A stretch of 64,000 nt of DNA, taken from contig JAHBSG010000020.1 in the NCBI GenBank assembly GCA_019639235.1, forward strand, positions 1 through 64,000, given 5' to 3'. Position 1 is the first letter of the stretch, and the number at the start of each line of letters is the position of its first letter. This DNA comes from Acidobacteriota bacterium (GTDB lineage: Bacteria > Acidobacteriota > Blastocatellia > Pyrinomonadales > Pyrinomonadaceae). The translations under genes and the position numbers were made by a program. The notes beneath the pieces were generated by a model that saw only the letters and a list, made by a program, of their open reading frames with translations, searched no databases and was not told where the DNA came from. Below are positions 35,259-43,382 of the stretch, in pieces.

Positions 35259-36914
35259 ATGCAGAAGGTTCTGACAGCGGCGGAGATGCGGGAGGTCGAT
35301 CGCCTGACGACCGAACGTTACGGCATTCCCTCAATAATCCTAATGGAAAACGCCGCCCACGCCGTCGCCCGCGTCATCACCGAAAAACTCGGCGGCTCGG
35401 TAGAAGGGAAGTCGATCCTGATCCTCTGCGGCAAGGGAAACAACGGCGGCGATGGATTCGCCCTCGCAAGAGTCTGTCGGCAGGGCGGAGCATCTGTAAC
35501 CGTTTGCTTCCTGTTTCCGGACGAAGAGATCCGTGGAGACGCTAAGCAGAACCTCGAGGTCCTGCGAAGGTTGCATGCGGCCCAGACAGATCACACTGGT
35601 CCACCGATCTGTCTTGCTGAGGTGGGAACACATCGCAGTTTCTTCGATTCGCTCGATCCGTTCCTTGGTCCGGATGTCGTTGTCGATGCGGTATTCGGGA
35701 CGGGTTTGGTTCGTCCGCTAGATGATGAACTCTCCGTGCTGGCTCGGCAATATAATAGCTGCCGTTCAGATCAGAAACGGTCGTTTTTTGTCTCGGTCGA
35801 TATTCCATCTGGGCTGCCGTCTGATACGGAATTTCCCATCGGCGAACATTTCAATGCCGACATTACGGTCACCTTCACCTCTCCAAAACCCGGGAACGTC
35901 TTGGTGCCGGCCGCCCGATCTTGCGGAGAGCTTTTAGTTGCAAACATCGGCTCGCCGCAGGAGTTGATCGACGAACAGCCGTCGCAGCTTTATTTGGCCG
36001 AAAGGGAAGATGCGGCCGATTGGCTTAAACGCACTGGGTTTTCGTCAGATTCGTACAAGAACAAACGCGGACATGCTTTGCTGATAGCCGGGTCGGAGAA
36101 TTATTCCGGAGCGGCGGTGCTGGCGGCGAATGCGGCTATGCGATCGGGGGTTGGGCTCGTAACGCTTGCTTGTCCAGCCGAAGCGATGTCCGAGATCGCA
36201 AGCCGAGTTCTGCCTGAGGTCATTCTGAGAACGCTCAACCCAACGGCGGACGACTCCGAAATTAGGAACGCCGATGCCATCGCGGTCGGCTGCGGCCTCG
36301 ACGCCAACAACAAGGCGATCGAAAGCTTCGTCCGAAGGCTAGTCGAAGAGCGAACCACGCCGGTGATCGTCGATGCGGGAGCGCTGTGGTTCTTTAACCC
36401 GCCCGCAGGAATGCCTCATCAGGATGCGGACAAGAGTGTCCGCGCTCCACTTATCCTGACTCCCCATGAGGGTGAGTTCATGCGACTGCTTGACGATGAA
36501 GAGAACCACCTCGACGGCGAAACGCCGCCACCCCTTCTTCGTAAGGAGGGGAGCAAGATCAAAGACCGGGTCGCTGCGGTTCGCGAGTTCGCAAAGACGC
36601 ACGGGGTCATCCTTGTGCTCAAGGGCGAAAGAGTGTTGATCGGCCATCCCGACGGCCGCGTCGTCGTTAATCCGACGGGTAATTCCGGCCTTGGTAAAGC
36701 GGGCAACGGCGATACGCTGGCCGGCATTCTCGCTGGTTTCGTCGCACAAGCAGCGAAGATGGACATCGACATTTTCGAAACGGTCGTCGCCGCGGTTTAC
36801 ATTGCAGGAATGGCAGGTGACATTGCTGAAACGAAATTCGGCAAACGCGTTATGACGGCCTCGGACGTCCGCGAGTGTCTGGTTGAGGCCTTTGCAGAGT
36901 TGGAGAAAGGTTAG
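35259..36914 (+). CDS. nnr: bifunctional NAD(P)HX epimerase / dehydratase
   Basis: This 551-residue repair enzyme converts damaged hydrated NADH/NADPH back to the normal cofactor. The N-terminal epimerase (YjeF_N, about 1-215) shows CGKGNNGGDGFALAR. The C-terminal ADP-dependent dehydratase (about 240-545) shows HALLIAGSENYSGAAVL, LILTPHEGEFMRL and NSGLGKAGNGDTLAGI. The latter has GNGD where many relatives have GTGD. The ATG at 35259 is preferred over TTG 35256. A run of tandem TAAGCC/AGCTAATAG repeats follows the stop. Confidence 0.95.
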   Translation: MQKVLTAAEMREVDRLTTERYGIPSIILMENAAHAVARVITEKLGGSVEGKSILILCGKGNNGGDGFALARVCRQGGASVTVCFLFPDEEIRGDAKQNLEVLRRLHAAQTDHTGPPICLAEVGTHRSFFDSLDPFLGPDVVVDAVFGTGLVRPLDDELSVLARQYNSCRSDQKRSFFVSVDIPSGLPSDTEFPIGEHFNADITVTFTSPKPGNVLVPAARSCGELLVANIGSPQELIDEQPSQLYLAEREDAADWLKRTGFSSDSYKNKRGHALLIAGSENYSGAAVLAANAAMRSGVGLVTLACPAEAMSEIASRVLPEVILRTLNPTADDSEIRNADAIAVGCGLDANNKAIESFVRRLVEERTTPVIVDAGALWFFNPPAGMPHQDADKSVRAPLILTPHEGEFMRLLDDEENHLDGETPPPLLRKEGSKIKDRVAAVREFAKTHGVILVLKGERVLIGHPDGRVVVNPTGNSGLGKAGNGDTLAGILAGFVAQAAKMDIDIFETVVAAVYIAGMAGDIAETKFGKRVMTASDVRECLVEAFAELEKG

Positions 36915-36924
36915 AGTCAAGCCG

Positions 36925-36995
36925 TAAGCCTTAAGCCGTAAGCTTTTAGCCTGAATGTCTGGCTTAGAGCTAATAGCTTAAAGCTAATAGCTGTT
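36925..36995. repeat. short imperfect tandem repeats after nnr
   Basis: Repeated GCCGTAAGC/TTAAGCC and AGCTAATAGCTT units fill the gap between the nnr stop and the next gene. They are partly palindromic. No clear terminator is present. Confidence 0.6.
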
Positions 36996-37005
36996 ATGAA
37001 AAACG

Positions 37006-37413
37006 ATGGGATCGAAAGAACTTCTACAAAAATGGATCGATGCCTTTCAGCGGTGCGACGGCGATGCCGTTGCGGAATGCTTTGCTGATGACGCGGTGAA
37101 CCTGCAGGTGGCGATCGGCGAGCCGGACGTAGGGAAGGCGGCGATCAAGGCCGGGAACGATGCGTTCTTTGCCGCATTTCCGGATGCGTGGTCGCGTGTT
37201 GAAAACCTTATTGGTGACGGCGACCGGGCCGCATGGGAGTGGGTCGGCGGCGGTACCTGGACGGGCGAGTTCGCGGGCCATCAGCCGACCGGACGGAGTT
37301 TCGAGATCCGCGGCTGCGGCTTCTTTCGTTTCCGCGACGGCAAGATCATCGAGCAGCACGGCTATTGGGACAAGCACTCATGGTTCTCGCAGATAGGGCT
37401 CCCGATCGAATGA
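37006..37413 (+). CDS. SnoaL-like NTF2-fold protein
   Basis: This 135-residue NTF2-superfamily protein is of the SnoaL/ester-cyclase-like type. It begins KELLQKWIDAFQRCDGDAVAE, followed by FADDAVNLQVAIGEPDVG. It has an internal SVENLIGDGDRAAWEW-like region (here SRVENLIGDGDRAAWEW) and ends with GCGFFRFRDGKIIEQHGYWD. Such proteins hydrolyse or isomerise small molecules or simply bind them. No substrate can be assigned. Its stop overlaps the tsaE start (ATGA), so they are translationally coupled. Confidence 0.8.
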   Translation: MGSKELLQKWIDAFQRCDGDAVAECFADDAVNLQVAIGEPDVGKAAIKAGNDAFFAAFPDAWSRVENLIGDGDRAAWEWVGGGTWTGEFAGHQPTGRSFEIRGCGFFRFRDGKIIEQHGYWDKHSWFSQIGLPIE

Positions 37414-37847
37414 TGGAAACGCACGTTTGCCTATCGCCGGAGGCGACCTTTGAGCTTGGCGAGGAGTTTGGCCAGCGACTTCGCGGCGGTGACGCCGTTT
37501 TGTTCCACGGCGGACTCGGAGCTGGAAAGACGCTCTTTACAAAGGGCGTGCTGAGCGCTCTTGATTTTGACGTCGATGAAGTAACAAGCCCGAGCTTCAC
37601 TCTTGTTAATCTCTATCGAACCGATGATCTTGACGTTTACCATATCGACCTCTGGCGGATCGATGAGGGCAGCGACGCGGCGTTCGGAGTCGGGCTTGAT
37701 GAGATAGTAGAGCAGGAAAACGCAATCGTCATGATCGAATGGGCCGAGCGGCTCGGCGGCTATAGGTTCCCGTCGCGGGTGTTTGAAGTGTCGATCGAAG
37801 GCAGCGGCGAAGGGCCGCGGCGGGTAACGATCACCGAACGAAGTTGA
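37410..37847 (+). CDS. tsaE: tRNA threonylcarbamoyladenosine biosynthesis ATPase TsaE
   Basis: This 145-residue P-loop ATPase is needed for the t6A37 tRNA modification with TsaB/TsaD. The Walker A is HGGLGAGKTLFTKG near residue 38. It also shows EVTSPSFTLVNLY, a DLWRID Walker B-like strand and the family-typical IEWAERL. Starts at 37410 or 37413 are both possible, since ATGATG overlaps the upstream stop. The pairing with nnr nearby is common in bacteria. TsaB and TsaD are not in the window. Confidence 0.94.
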   Translation: MMETHVCLSPEATFELGEEFGQRLRGGDAVLFHGGLGAGKTLFTKGVLSALDFDVDEVTSPSFTLVNLYRTDDLDVYHIDLWRIDEGSDAAFGVGLDEIVEQENAIVMIEWAERLGGYRFPSRVFEVSIEGSGEGPRRVTITERS

Positions 37848-37850
37848 ACG

Positions 37851-38804
37851 ATGAAAAGGGCTTCCACATTCCAAGCCGTAATATTAATGGCAGCGGCCGC
37901 ATTGCTTGCTTCATGCGCAAAGCAAGACACGCAGCCCGATAATGCTGTTGCCGAGCCGCCGGCGGACGCACGGACCGAGCAGCTGAAACGGCAACGCGAT
38001 GCGGTAACGGGGTTCTTTAAGCCGATGAAGGTCCTCGACGGAGATTGGCTTCAAACGCAGAGCGAGCCCGGAGAGACCTTCGAGCAATACATCGCCTCCG
38101 GCCCAACATTGCCGACCGACCAACGCCGTACGATCTACATTCAGCCGATCGGGAATTTCACCGGCGAACAGCGAAAGGCGATACGGCTGACCGCCGAATA
38201 TATGCGGGCTTTCTATAGCTTGCCGGTCAAGCTTTTGGCCGACCGTGGGCTCGGCAAAGTTCCCGCAGATCTCAAACGGAAGGCGGGCTATCCGTCGCGG
38301 GACCAGATAAGAACACAGTACTTTCTCGATGACGTTTTGCCGAAGATGCTCAAAGATGATGCGGCGGCATTGATCGCGTTCACGAACTATGACCTTTATC
38401 CCGGCGACACATGGTCTTTCGTTTTTGGCCAGGCATCGCTTGAAAAACGGGTCGGCGTTTGGTCGCTCTATCGGATGGACGACATCATTCTTGAGGCTGA
38501 CAATCCAAAAGACCGGCTGTTGTTTCGTACGCTCAAGATCGCGATGCACGAGACGGGGCATATGTTTTCGATGCGGCATTGCACGAAATATGAATGCCTG
38601 ATGTCAGGGACAAATCACTTGCTCGAAACGGATCGACGGCCGGTCGATAACTGCCCGGAGTGCATGGCAAAGCTCGCCTGGGCGATGAATTACGAACCGG
38701 CCGAGAGGTACGAGAAACTCGCCGCATTTTGGGAGCGGCAACGGAACGGCGACCTTGCGGGTGAGTTTCGCCGGAAGGCCGAGGTGGTTCGGGCGGTAAA
38801 ATAA
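37851..38804 (+). CDS. archaemetzincin-like zinc metalloprotease, lipoprotein
   Basis: This 317-residue protein has a lipoprotein signal (AAAALLASC, lipidated Cys near residue 22). The C-terminal half carries the archaemetzincin zinc pattern HETGHMFSMRHCTKYECLM followed at the expected distance by CPEC-MAKL. The usual Gly of HExxHxxGxxH is Ser here, as I recall in some bacterial members. Family enzymes are aminopeptidase-like with unclear substrates. Anchoring outside the cytoplasm is an unusual feature. Its stop overlaps the L,D-transpeptidase ATG by one base. Confidence 0.85.
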   Translation: MKRASTFQAVILMAAAALLASCAKQDTQPDNAVAEPPADARTEQLKRQRDAVTGFFKPMKVLDGDWLQTQSEPGETFEQYIASGPTLPTDQRRTIYIQPIGNFTGEQRKAIRLTAEYMRAFYSLPVKLLADRGLGKVPADLKRKAGYPSRDQIRTQYFLDDVLPKMLKDDAAALIAFTNYDLYPGDTWSFVFGQASLEKRVGVWSLYRMDDIILEADNPKDRLLFRTLKIAMHETGHMFSMRHCTKYECLMSGTNHLLETDRRPVDNCPECMAKLAWAMNYEPAERYEKLAAFWERQRNGDLAGEFRRKAEVVRAVK

Positions 38805-39304
38805 TGTTAGAGCATCAAGCCGACTTTCAACTCCCGCCGATGGCCGAACCGCGGATCGTGATCGAAAAGGCAAAGCGAAGGCTCGCGGTCTTTGACGGCG
38901 ATAGCGTCGTCGCCGAGTTCTCCATCGGGCTCGGGTTCGCTCCCGATGGCGACAAAGCGATCGAGGGCGACGGGCGTACGCCCGAGGGCGACTTTTACAT
39001 TTTCACCCAGAATCCCGAAAGCCGATTCTTCCTTTCCCTCGGCATTAGCTATCCGTCTCGCGAGGATGCCGAACGCGGCCTTGCCGAGGGCTTGATCTCA
39101 GAGGAAGATCGTCGAGCCATCATCGATGCCAATGGTGAAAAGCGAATGCCTCCGCAAAAGACGAAGCTCGGCGGCGAGATCTACATTCACGGCGGCGGCG
39201 ACAAAAGCGACTGGACCGAAGGCTGCATTGCCCTGAAGAATAATGAAATGCAGGCGCTTTTTGACGCAATTCCAGTCGGAACTCCGGTCACGATAAAGCC
39301 CTGA
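38804..39304 (+). CDS. L,D-transpeptidase (YkuD domain)
   Basis: This 166-residue YkuD-family protein forms or edits 3-3 peptidoglycan crosslinks or anchors proteins. Core motifs are IVIEKAKRRLAVFDGD, RTPEGDFYIFTQ and the catalytic IYIHGGGDKSDWTEGCIAL with His and Cys. No signal peptide is visible, although such enzymes normally act in the periplasm. The start overlaps the preceding stop (TAATG). An upstream start would change this, but none is apparent. It may be exported by another route or act in the cytoplasm. Confidence 0.88.
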   Translation: MLEHQADFQLPPMAEPRIVIEKAKRRLAVFDGDSVVAEFSIGLGFAPDGDKAIEGDGRTPEGDFYIFTQNPESRFFLSLGISYPSREDAERGLAEGLISEEDRRAIIDANGEKRMPPQKTKLGGEIYIHGGGDKSDWTEGCIALKNNEMQALFDAIPVGTPVTIKP

Positions 39305-39319
39305 TCCTTGTCTCGCACG

Positions 39320-39374
39320 TAACAACTCTGTAACATCGAATTAACATCATCAACTCATCGTGGCGGTCTATAAT
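39320..39374 (+). promoter_or_regulatory. ppk1 promoter with possible Pho box
   Basis: A consensus TATAAT lies at 39369-39374. Upstream are three TAACA repeats at 39320, 39331 and 39342, each exactly 11 bp apart, which resembles PhoP/PhoB direct-repeat sites. No good -35 hexamer is present at the usual distance, as expected for an activated promoter. Confidence 0.5.
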
Positions 39375-39388
39375 GAAGAATTACGCTT

Positions 39389-41545
39389 ATGGAACGCCCC
39401 GCTAACACGCGTTTGCGAAAACGAACCCCGACAAAGCCGAAACCGACCGCCAGGCCGAAACCGAAAACGGAAACGGCCGCGGCCGATGAACCGCGTCTTT
39501 TTAACCGTGAGTTAAGCTGGCTCGAGTTCAATCGCCGCGTGCTCGATGAGGCACTTAACGAGGATCAGCCTCTGCTCGAACGGCTTAAGTTCCTTTCGAT
39601 CTTCTCGACCAATCTCGATGAGTTTTTCATGATCCGCGTTTCGGGCCTGAAGGAACAGCTCGAGGAAGGCATTGTCGATCCTTCGCCGGATGGGATGATG
39701 CCGGCCGACCAGCTCTCAGAGATCGGCCGGCGGCTTCGTCCGATGCTCAAGAAGCAGGTCACCTGTCTTCAGCAGTCGGTTCTGCCCGAGCTTGCTGCCG
39801 CGGGTATTACGATCGAGCCCTACAAGTCGCTGCCGATCAAAGAGCGGCGGAAGCTCGACAAATATTTTCGGGAGAATCTCTTCCCAATCCTGACACCGCA
39901 GTCGGTCGATTCGAGCCACCCGTTTCCGTACATTTCGAACCTCAGCCTGAATATCGGAATTTTCATCGAGCCCGACCGGCAGCTTACGCAAAAGAACCTG
40001 CGGCACCTTTTTCGGCAAAAGCGGTTTGCCCGCATAAAGATCCCGCCGAGCGTCCCGCGGCTTATTCCAATAAGCGAAAAGAAAGGCCGATTCACGCTAA
40101 TAGAAGAAGTTATCTCGGCCAATGCCCGTGAGCTTTTTCCGAATATGAAGACCGGTGAGGGTTTTCTTTTCCGTGTTACGCGCGATGCCGACATCGAGAT
40201 CCGCGAGGACGAGGCCGGCGACCTGATGCGAACGCTGGAACACGAACTTCAGCGGCGGCGCTTTCGCTTTCCCGTAAGGCTCGAGGTCTCCTCGGCGATG
40301 CCGGACCGTATGCTGAAGGTGCTGACCGAGGGCATCGGGCTAAATGATCAGGATGTTTACAAGATCGACGGGTTCGTTGATATTCCGGACCTGATGCAGC
40401 TCTATTCGCTGCCGCGGCCGTCGCTCAAGGACCGGCCTTTTCATCCGGTGCATCCGGCAGTGCTGCACGATAAGAAGAGTGTATTTGATGCCGTCAAAAA
40501 GCAGGATATTCTTCTCCATCACCCGTTCACCTCGTTCACGGCCGTAACGGACTTCCTTGCTGAAGCGGCTGAAGACCCGAATGTGCAGGCGATCAAGATC
40601 TGTCTTTACCGAACGGGAAAGGACTCGCCGATCGTACGCTCGCTGATACGGGCGAGCCAATTGGGGAAGCAGGTGACGGCGGTCGTTGAGCTAAAGGCAC
40701 GTTTTGACGAAGAGAACAATATCGAATGGGCACGAAGGCTCGAGAACGAAGGCGTTCACGTGGTTTACGGCATCAATGCCCTCAAAACGCATTCGAAGGT
40801 GCTGCTCGTTGTCCGCCGCGAACGCGACAAGCTGGCGCGGTACGTCCACATCGCGACGGGAAACTACAACCCATTTACCGCAAAGCTTTACACGGACCTC
40901 GGACTGATCACCGCAGATGAGGAGATCGGGGCGGACGCGACATATCTCTTCAACTTCCTAACGGGTTATTCGCAGCAGGATACCTATCGGCGGATGCTCG
41001 TAGCTCCGCTAAATCTCCGCGAACGGCTTTCGGAACTTGTGCGACGAGAAACGACGAACAAGCGTGCCGGAAAGGAAGCCCGCATCATCCTGAAAGCAAA
41101 CAGCCTGACGGACGAGGATTTAATTGACGCTCTCTACGAGGCTTCGAACGCCGGAGTTGAGGTCGATCTGATAATACGCGGGATTTGTTCGCTCCGCCCG
41201 GGGGTTCCCGGGCTTTCGGAGAACATTCGTGTGCGGTCCATCGTCGGTCGGTTCCTCGAGCACAGCCGCGTTTTTTACTTTAAGAACGCCGGTGCGGACG
41301 AGGTTTATTTCGGGAGTGCGGACTGGATGCAGCGAAATCTTGACCGCAGGGTCGAGGTCGTAATTCCGATACTTGATGAAGAGATCCGCGACTACATGCG
41401 CGATGGCTTTCTTGATGTCTATCTCCGCGACAACGTCAACGCCCGCGTGCTCAGGCCCGACGGCACTTACAAAAAGGTCGCACAAGGGAATTCCGAACGG
41501 GTCGATTCGCAGGCGGAATTCGTTGGTGAGGATCTGAGTTTCTAG
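39389..41545 (+). CDS. ppk1: polyphosphate kinase 1
   Basis: This 718-residue Ppk1 makes polyphosphate from ATP reversibly. After a basic, Pro/Lys/Thr-rich N-terminal tail (about 1-30) comes RLFNRELSWLEFNRRVLDEA. Further on are FSTNLDEFFMIRVSGL, a DPNVQAIKICLYRTG region and VYGINALKTHSKVLLVVR with the autophosphorylated His near residue 470. LARYVHIATGNYNPFTAKLY follows. The second HKD-like part ends VYFGSADWMQRNLDRR. It has its own promoter with 11-bp spaced repeats. A CYTH-domain gene converges with a 4-base overlap. Confidence 0.97.
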   Translation: MERPANTRLRKRTPTKPKPTARPKPKTETAAADEPRLFNRELSWLEFNRRVLDEALNEDQPLLERLKFLSIFSTNLDEFFMIRVSGLKEQLEEGIVDPSPDGMMPADQLSEIGRRLRPMLKKQVTCLQQSVLPELAAAGITIEPYKSLPIKERRKLDKYFRENLFPILTPQSVDSSHPFPYISNLSLNIGIFIEPDRQLTQKNLRHLFRQKRFARIKIPPSVPRLIPISEKKGRFTLIEEVISANARELFPNMKTGEGFLFRVTRDADIEIREDEAGDLMRTLEHELQRRRFRFPVRLEVSSAMPDRMLKVLTEGIGLNDQDVYKIDGFVDIPDLMQLYSLPRPSLKDRPFHPVHPAVLHDKKSVFDAVKKQDILLHHPFTSFTAVTDFLAEAAEDPNVQAIKICLYRTGKDSPIVRSLIRASQLGKQVTAVVELKARFDEENNIEWARRLENEGVHVVYGINALKTHSKVLLVVRRERDKLARYVHIATGNYNPFTAKLYTDLGLITADEEIGADATYLFNFLTGYSQQDTYRRMLVAPLNLRERLSELVRRETTNKRAGKEARIILKANSLTDEDLIDALYEASNAGVEVDLIIRGICSLRPGVPGLSENIRVRSIVGRFLEHSRVFYFKNAGADEVYFGSADWMQRNLDRRVEVVIPILDEEIRDYMRDGFLDVYLRDNVNARVLRPDGTYKKVAQGNSERVDSQAEFVGEDLSF

Positions 41546-42099
41546 GCCGTGTGGGCTCGTTCAAAGCGGGCTGTCTTTACGCCGTCCTCTTCTTTGCCGA
41601 ACTTTGCCGTAAGCCGCGAATACCCACGGCTCTCGGACTGAAACGCCTCCGCACCAAGCATTTTCTCGACCTTTAGGATCTCATCCGGCTCGCCTTCGAT
41701 CTCCATATACTGGCCAAAGGGAAGTTCATCAAGCACGACCTCACACTCGCCGAGGTGAAACGTCTTCCGGTGCTTTTCGTAAACGACGACCAACTTGTAG
41801 CCGAGCTTGGCGACGATGAATTCCATCTCTTCGGCATCGGAGACAAGCGTTTCGTGCTCGATCTTGGTCTTGAATTCGGAGTCGTTCTTGATACGTTCTT
41901 TGTAGGTGAGAAAGGTGCTCTCGCCGATCTTGCGGATGCGGAGAACGGCGTTGGTTTCGTCCGGGATGCCGTTGCGGTACATGAAATTCTGCTCGAACCT
42001 CTCGCTGACGAAACGGGCGCCGAGTTCGCGGAGTTTATCGGCCATAGTGACCATTGCAGGTTTATCCAGCCGGTATTTTTTCTCGGTTTCGATCGCCAT
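41542..42099 (-). CDS. CYTH-domain protein (class IV adenylate cyclase-like)
   Basis: This 185-residue CYTH protein starts with the signature ETEKKYRL (ExExK pattern near residue 4). It has the alternating charged strands of the triphosphate tunnel, such as LRIRKIGESTFLTYKER and EVVLDELPFGQYMEIEG. The family includes CyaB adenylyl cyclases and inorganic triphosphatases, and the sequence alone does not decide between them. The neighbour is ppk1, and triphosphate or polyphosphate chemistry could fit. The ATG at 42099 is the first with the signature, and longer frames run into noncoding DNA. Confidence 0.88.
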   Translation of the reverse strand: MAIETEKKYRLDKPAMVTMADKLRELGARFVSERFEQNFMYRNGIPDETNAVLRIRKIGESTFLTYKERIKNDSEFKTKIEHETLVSDAEEMEFIVAKLGYKLVVVYEKHRKTFHLGECEVVLDELPFGQYMEIEGEPDEILKVEKMLGAEAFQSESRGYSRLTAKFGKEEDGVKTARFERAHTA

Positions 42100-42183
42100 T
42101 GGCAAAGGGTTGAGCGGGAGCGGCCCGGCCCAAGCAACAATACTATTGGATACGCGCCGAATGGGCAAACGGGAGGCTCGGGC

Positions 42184-42212
42184 TTGACTCGCAGGCCGCC
42201 ATTTCCGATACT
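42184..42212 (+). promoter_or_regulatory. predicted promoter for bacilliredoxin gene
   Basis: TTGACT (42184-42189), a 17-bp spacer and GATACT (42207-42212), about 70 bp upstream of the ATG at 42283. Confidence 0.5.
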
Positions 42213-42282
42213 TTACAAAAAGGTCAGGATTGAATGTCCCGGCCAAAGAACTTAAATATTCTGAACCAAAGGAGCAAAGATA

Positions 42283-42726
42283 ATGCCTTATCCCGAAATA
42301 ATGATCCACGGCATGCGAGCCGAACTTGCCAATCTCGGCATTGAAGAGACGAAGACGAGCGAGGCGGTCGCTGAGGCCGTAGAGAAGACGGACGGCACCT
42401 TGATGGTTGTCGTAAATTCGGTCTGCGGCTGCGCGGCCGGCGGCGTTCGGCCGGGCATCGCGATGGCACTGCAGGCGAGCGAGGCTCATCCGGACCGGGC
42501 GATCACGGTTTTCGCCGGTGCCGATATTGACGCGACCGAGACGGCACGTGAATACTTCACCGGTTATGCCCCGTCATCGCCCTCGATCGGATTTTTGAAG
42601 GGCGGCCAGCTTGTTGAGATGTTCGAGCGACGCGACCTCGAAGGCCGTCCGCCGCAGGTCATTGCCCAGGCACTCGTCGAAGCTTTCGAAAAGCACTGCG
42701 GCAAGTCCGAGGCCGCTGTTAGCTAG
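42283..42726 (+). CDS. BrxA/BrxB-family bacilliredoxin
   Basis: This 147-residue protein matches the bacilliredoxin (YphP/YqiW) family, thioredoxin-fold enzymes that remove bacillithiol from proteins. The active site is VVNSVCGCAAGGVRPG, with the CGC motif near residue 49. It also shows AITVFAGADIDATE and SPSIGFLKGGQLVEMFERR. A strong ribosome site AAAGGAG precedes it. The family implies bacillithiol use by this organism, but the bshABC genes are not in this window. Confidence 0.93.
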   Translation: MPYPEIMIHGMRAELANLGIEETKTSEAVAEAVEKTDGTLMVVVNSVCGCAAGGVRPGIAMALQASEAHPDRAITVFAGADIDATETAREYFTGYAPSSPSIGFLKGGQLVEMFERRDLEGRPPQVIAQALVEAFEKHCGKSEAAVS

Positions 42727-42748
42727 TTTGCTCTAAAGAGCAAAAAAG

Positions 42749-42775
42749 AAAGCGGCCATGGTGCCGCTTTTTTTG
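42749..42775 (+). terminator. rho-independent terminator after bacilliredoxin
   Basis: AAGCGGC pairs with GCCGCTT across CATGGT and is followed by a T run. Confidence 0.85.
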
Positions 42776-42929
42776 CGCTTGTTGCGGAATCTGGTCCTTT
42801 GTGGAGAGTAACAGTGGAAGGGTGGCTTCGGTTTTGCAGATGAACAAAAATCTTGCCAAGGGGCGCACTTTCCCGCTACAATCAAAAAGGCGACCTGCTC
42901 CTGCGAACCTTTCTTTTCTACCTCAGAAA

Positions 42930-43382
42930 ATGTCGATAAATCAAAGAAGACACATGCGTTTCTCGCTGGATATCCCGGCGGTGTTGGTTTCTAAACACGG
43001 GGAGCGGCGACAAACGTATCTGCAGCAGATCAGCATCGGCGGGTGCTTTACGGATTGGGAAGAGTACCTCTATCCCGGCGACGAGTTTCGGCTCGAAATA
43101 CAGTTGCCGAACCGCAACAAGCTGCCGCTCAAGTGCAAGGCTATCTACCGGTTTGAGAACACAGGCATCGGGGTGAGGTTCATCGAGGCGACCGACTTTG
43201 AACAGGAACTGATCTCGGCGATCATCGAGAACCAGATGATGCTTGAAGGGCTTCCCGAGTTTCCTGACCCCTTCGCAGAGCCGCCGGAGTTCATCAAGGA
43301 CGACCCGAGCCCGCGGATCACCGACCGCCGCGAACGCCGCGAGGCCATGCTCGACGACGCGATGACGCTTGAGGTCGGCTAA
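42930..43382 (+). CDS. PilZ-domain protein
   Basis: This protein of about 150 residues has an N-terminal PilZ domain. The RRHMRFSLDIPAV motif gives the RxxxR c-di-GMP contact and QQISIGG corresponds to the D/NxSxxG motif. The domain continues through FRLEIQLPNRNKLPLKCKA to GVRFIEATDFE. The last 50 residues are acidic and Pro-rich. The start is uncertain: 42930 sits right before the domain, while 42840 or GTG 42801 would add up to 43 residues of low-complexity N terminus. It is likely a c-di-GMP-sensing effector. The gene ends overlapping the convergent aldolase-like gene. Confidence 0.82.
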   Translation: MSINQRRHMRFSLDIPAVLVSKHGERRQTYLQQISIGGCFTDWEEYLYPGDEFRLEIQLPNRNKLPLKCKAIYRFENTGIGVRFIEATDFEQELISAIIENQMMLEGLPEFPDPFAEPPEFIKDDPSPRITDRRERREAMLDDAMTLEVG

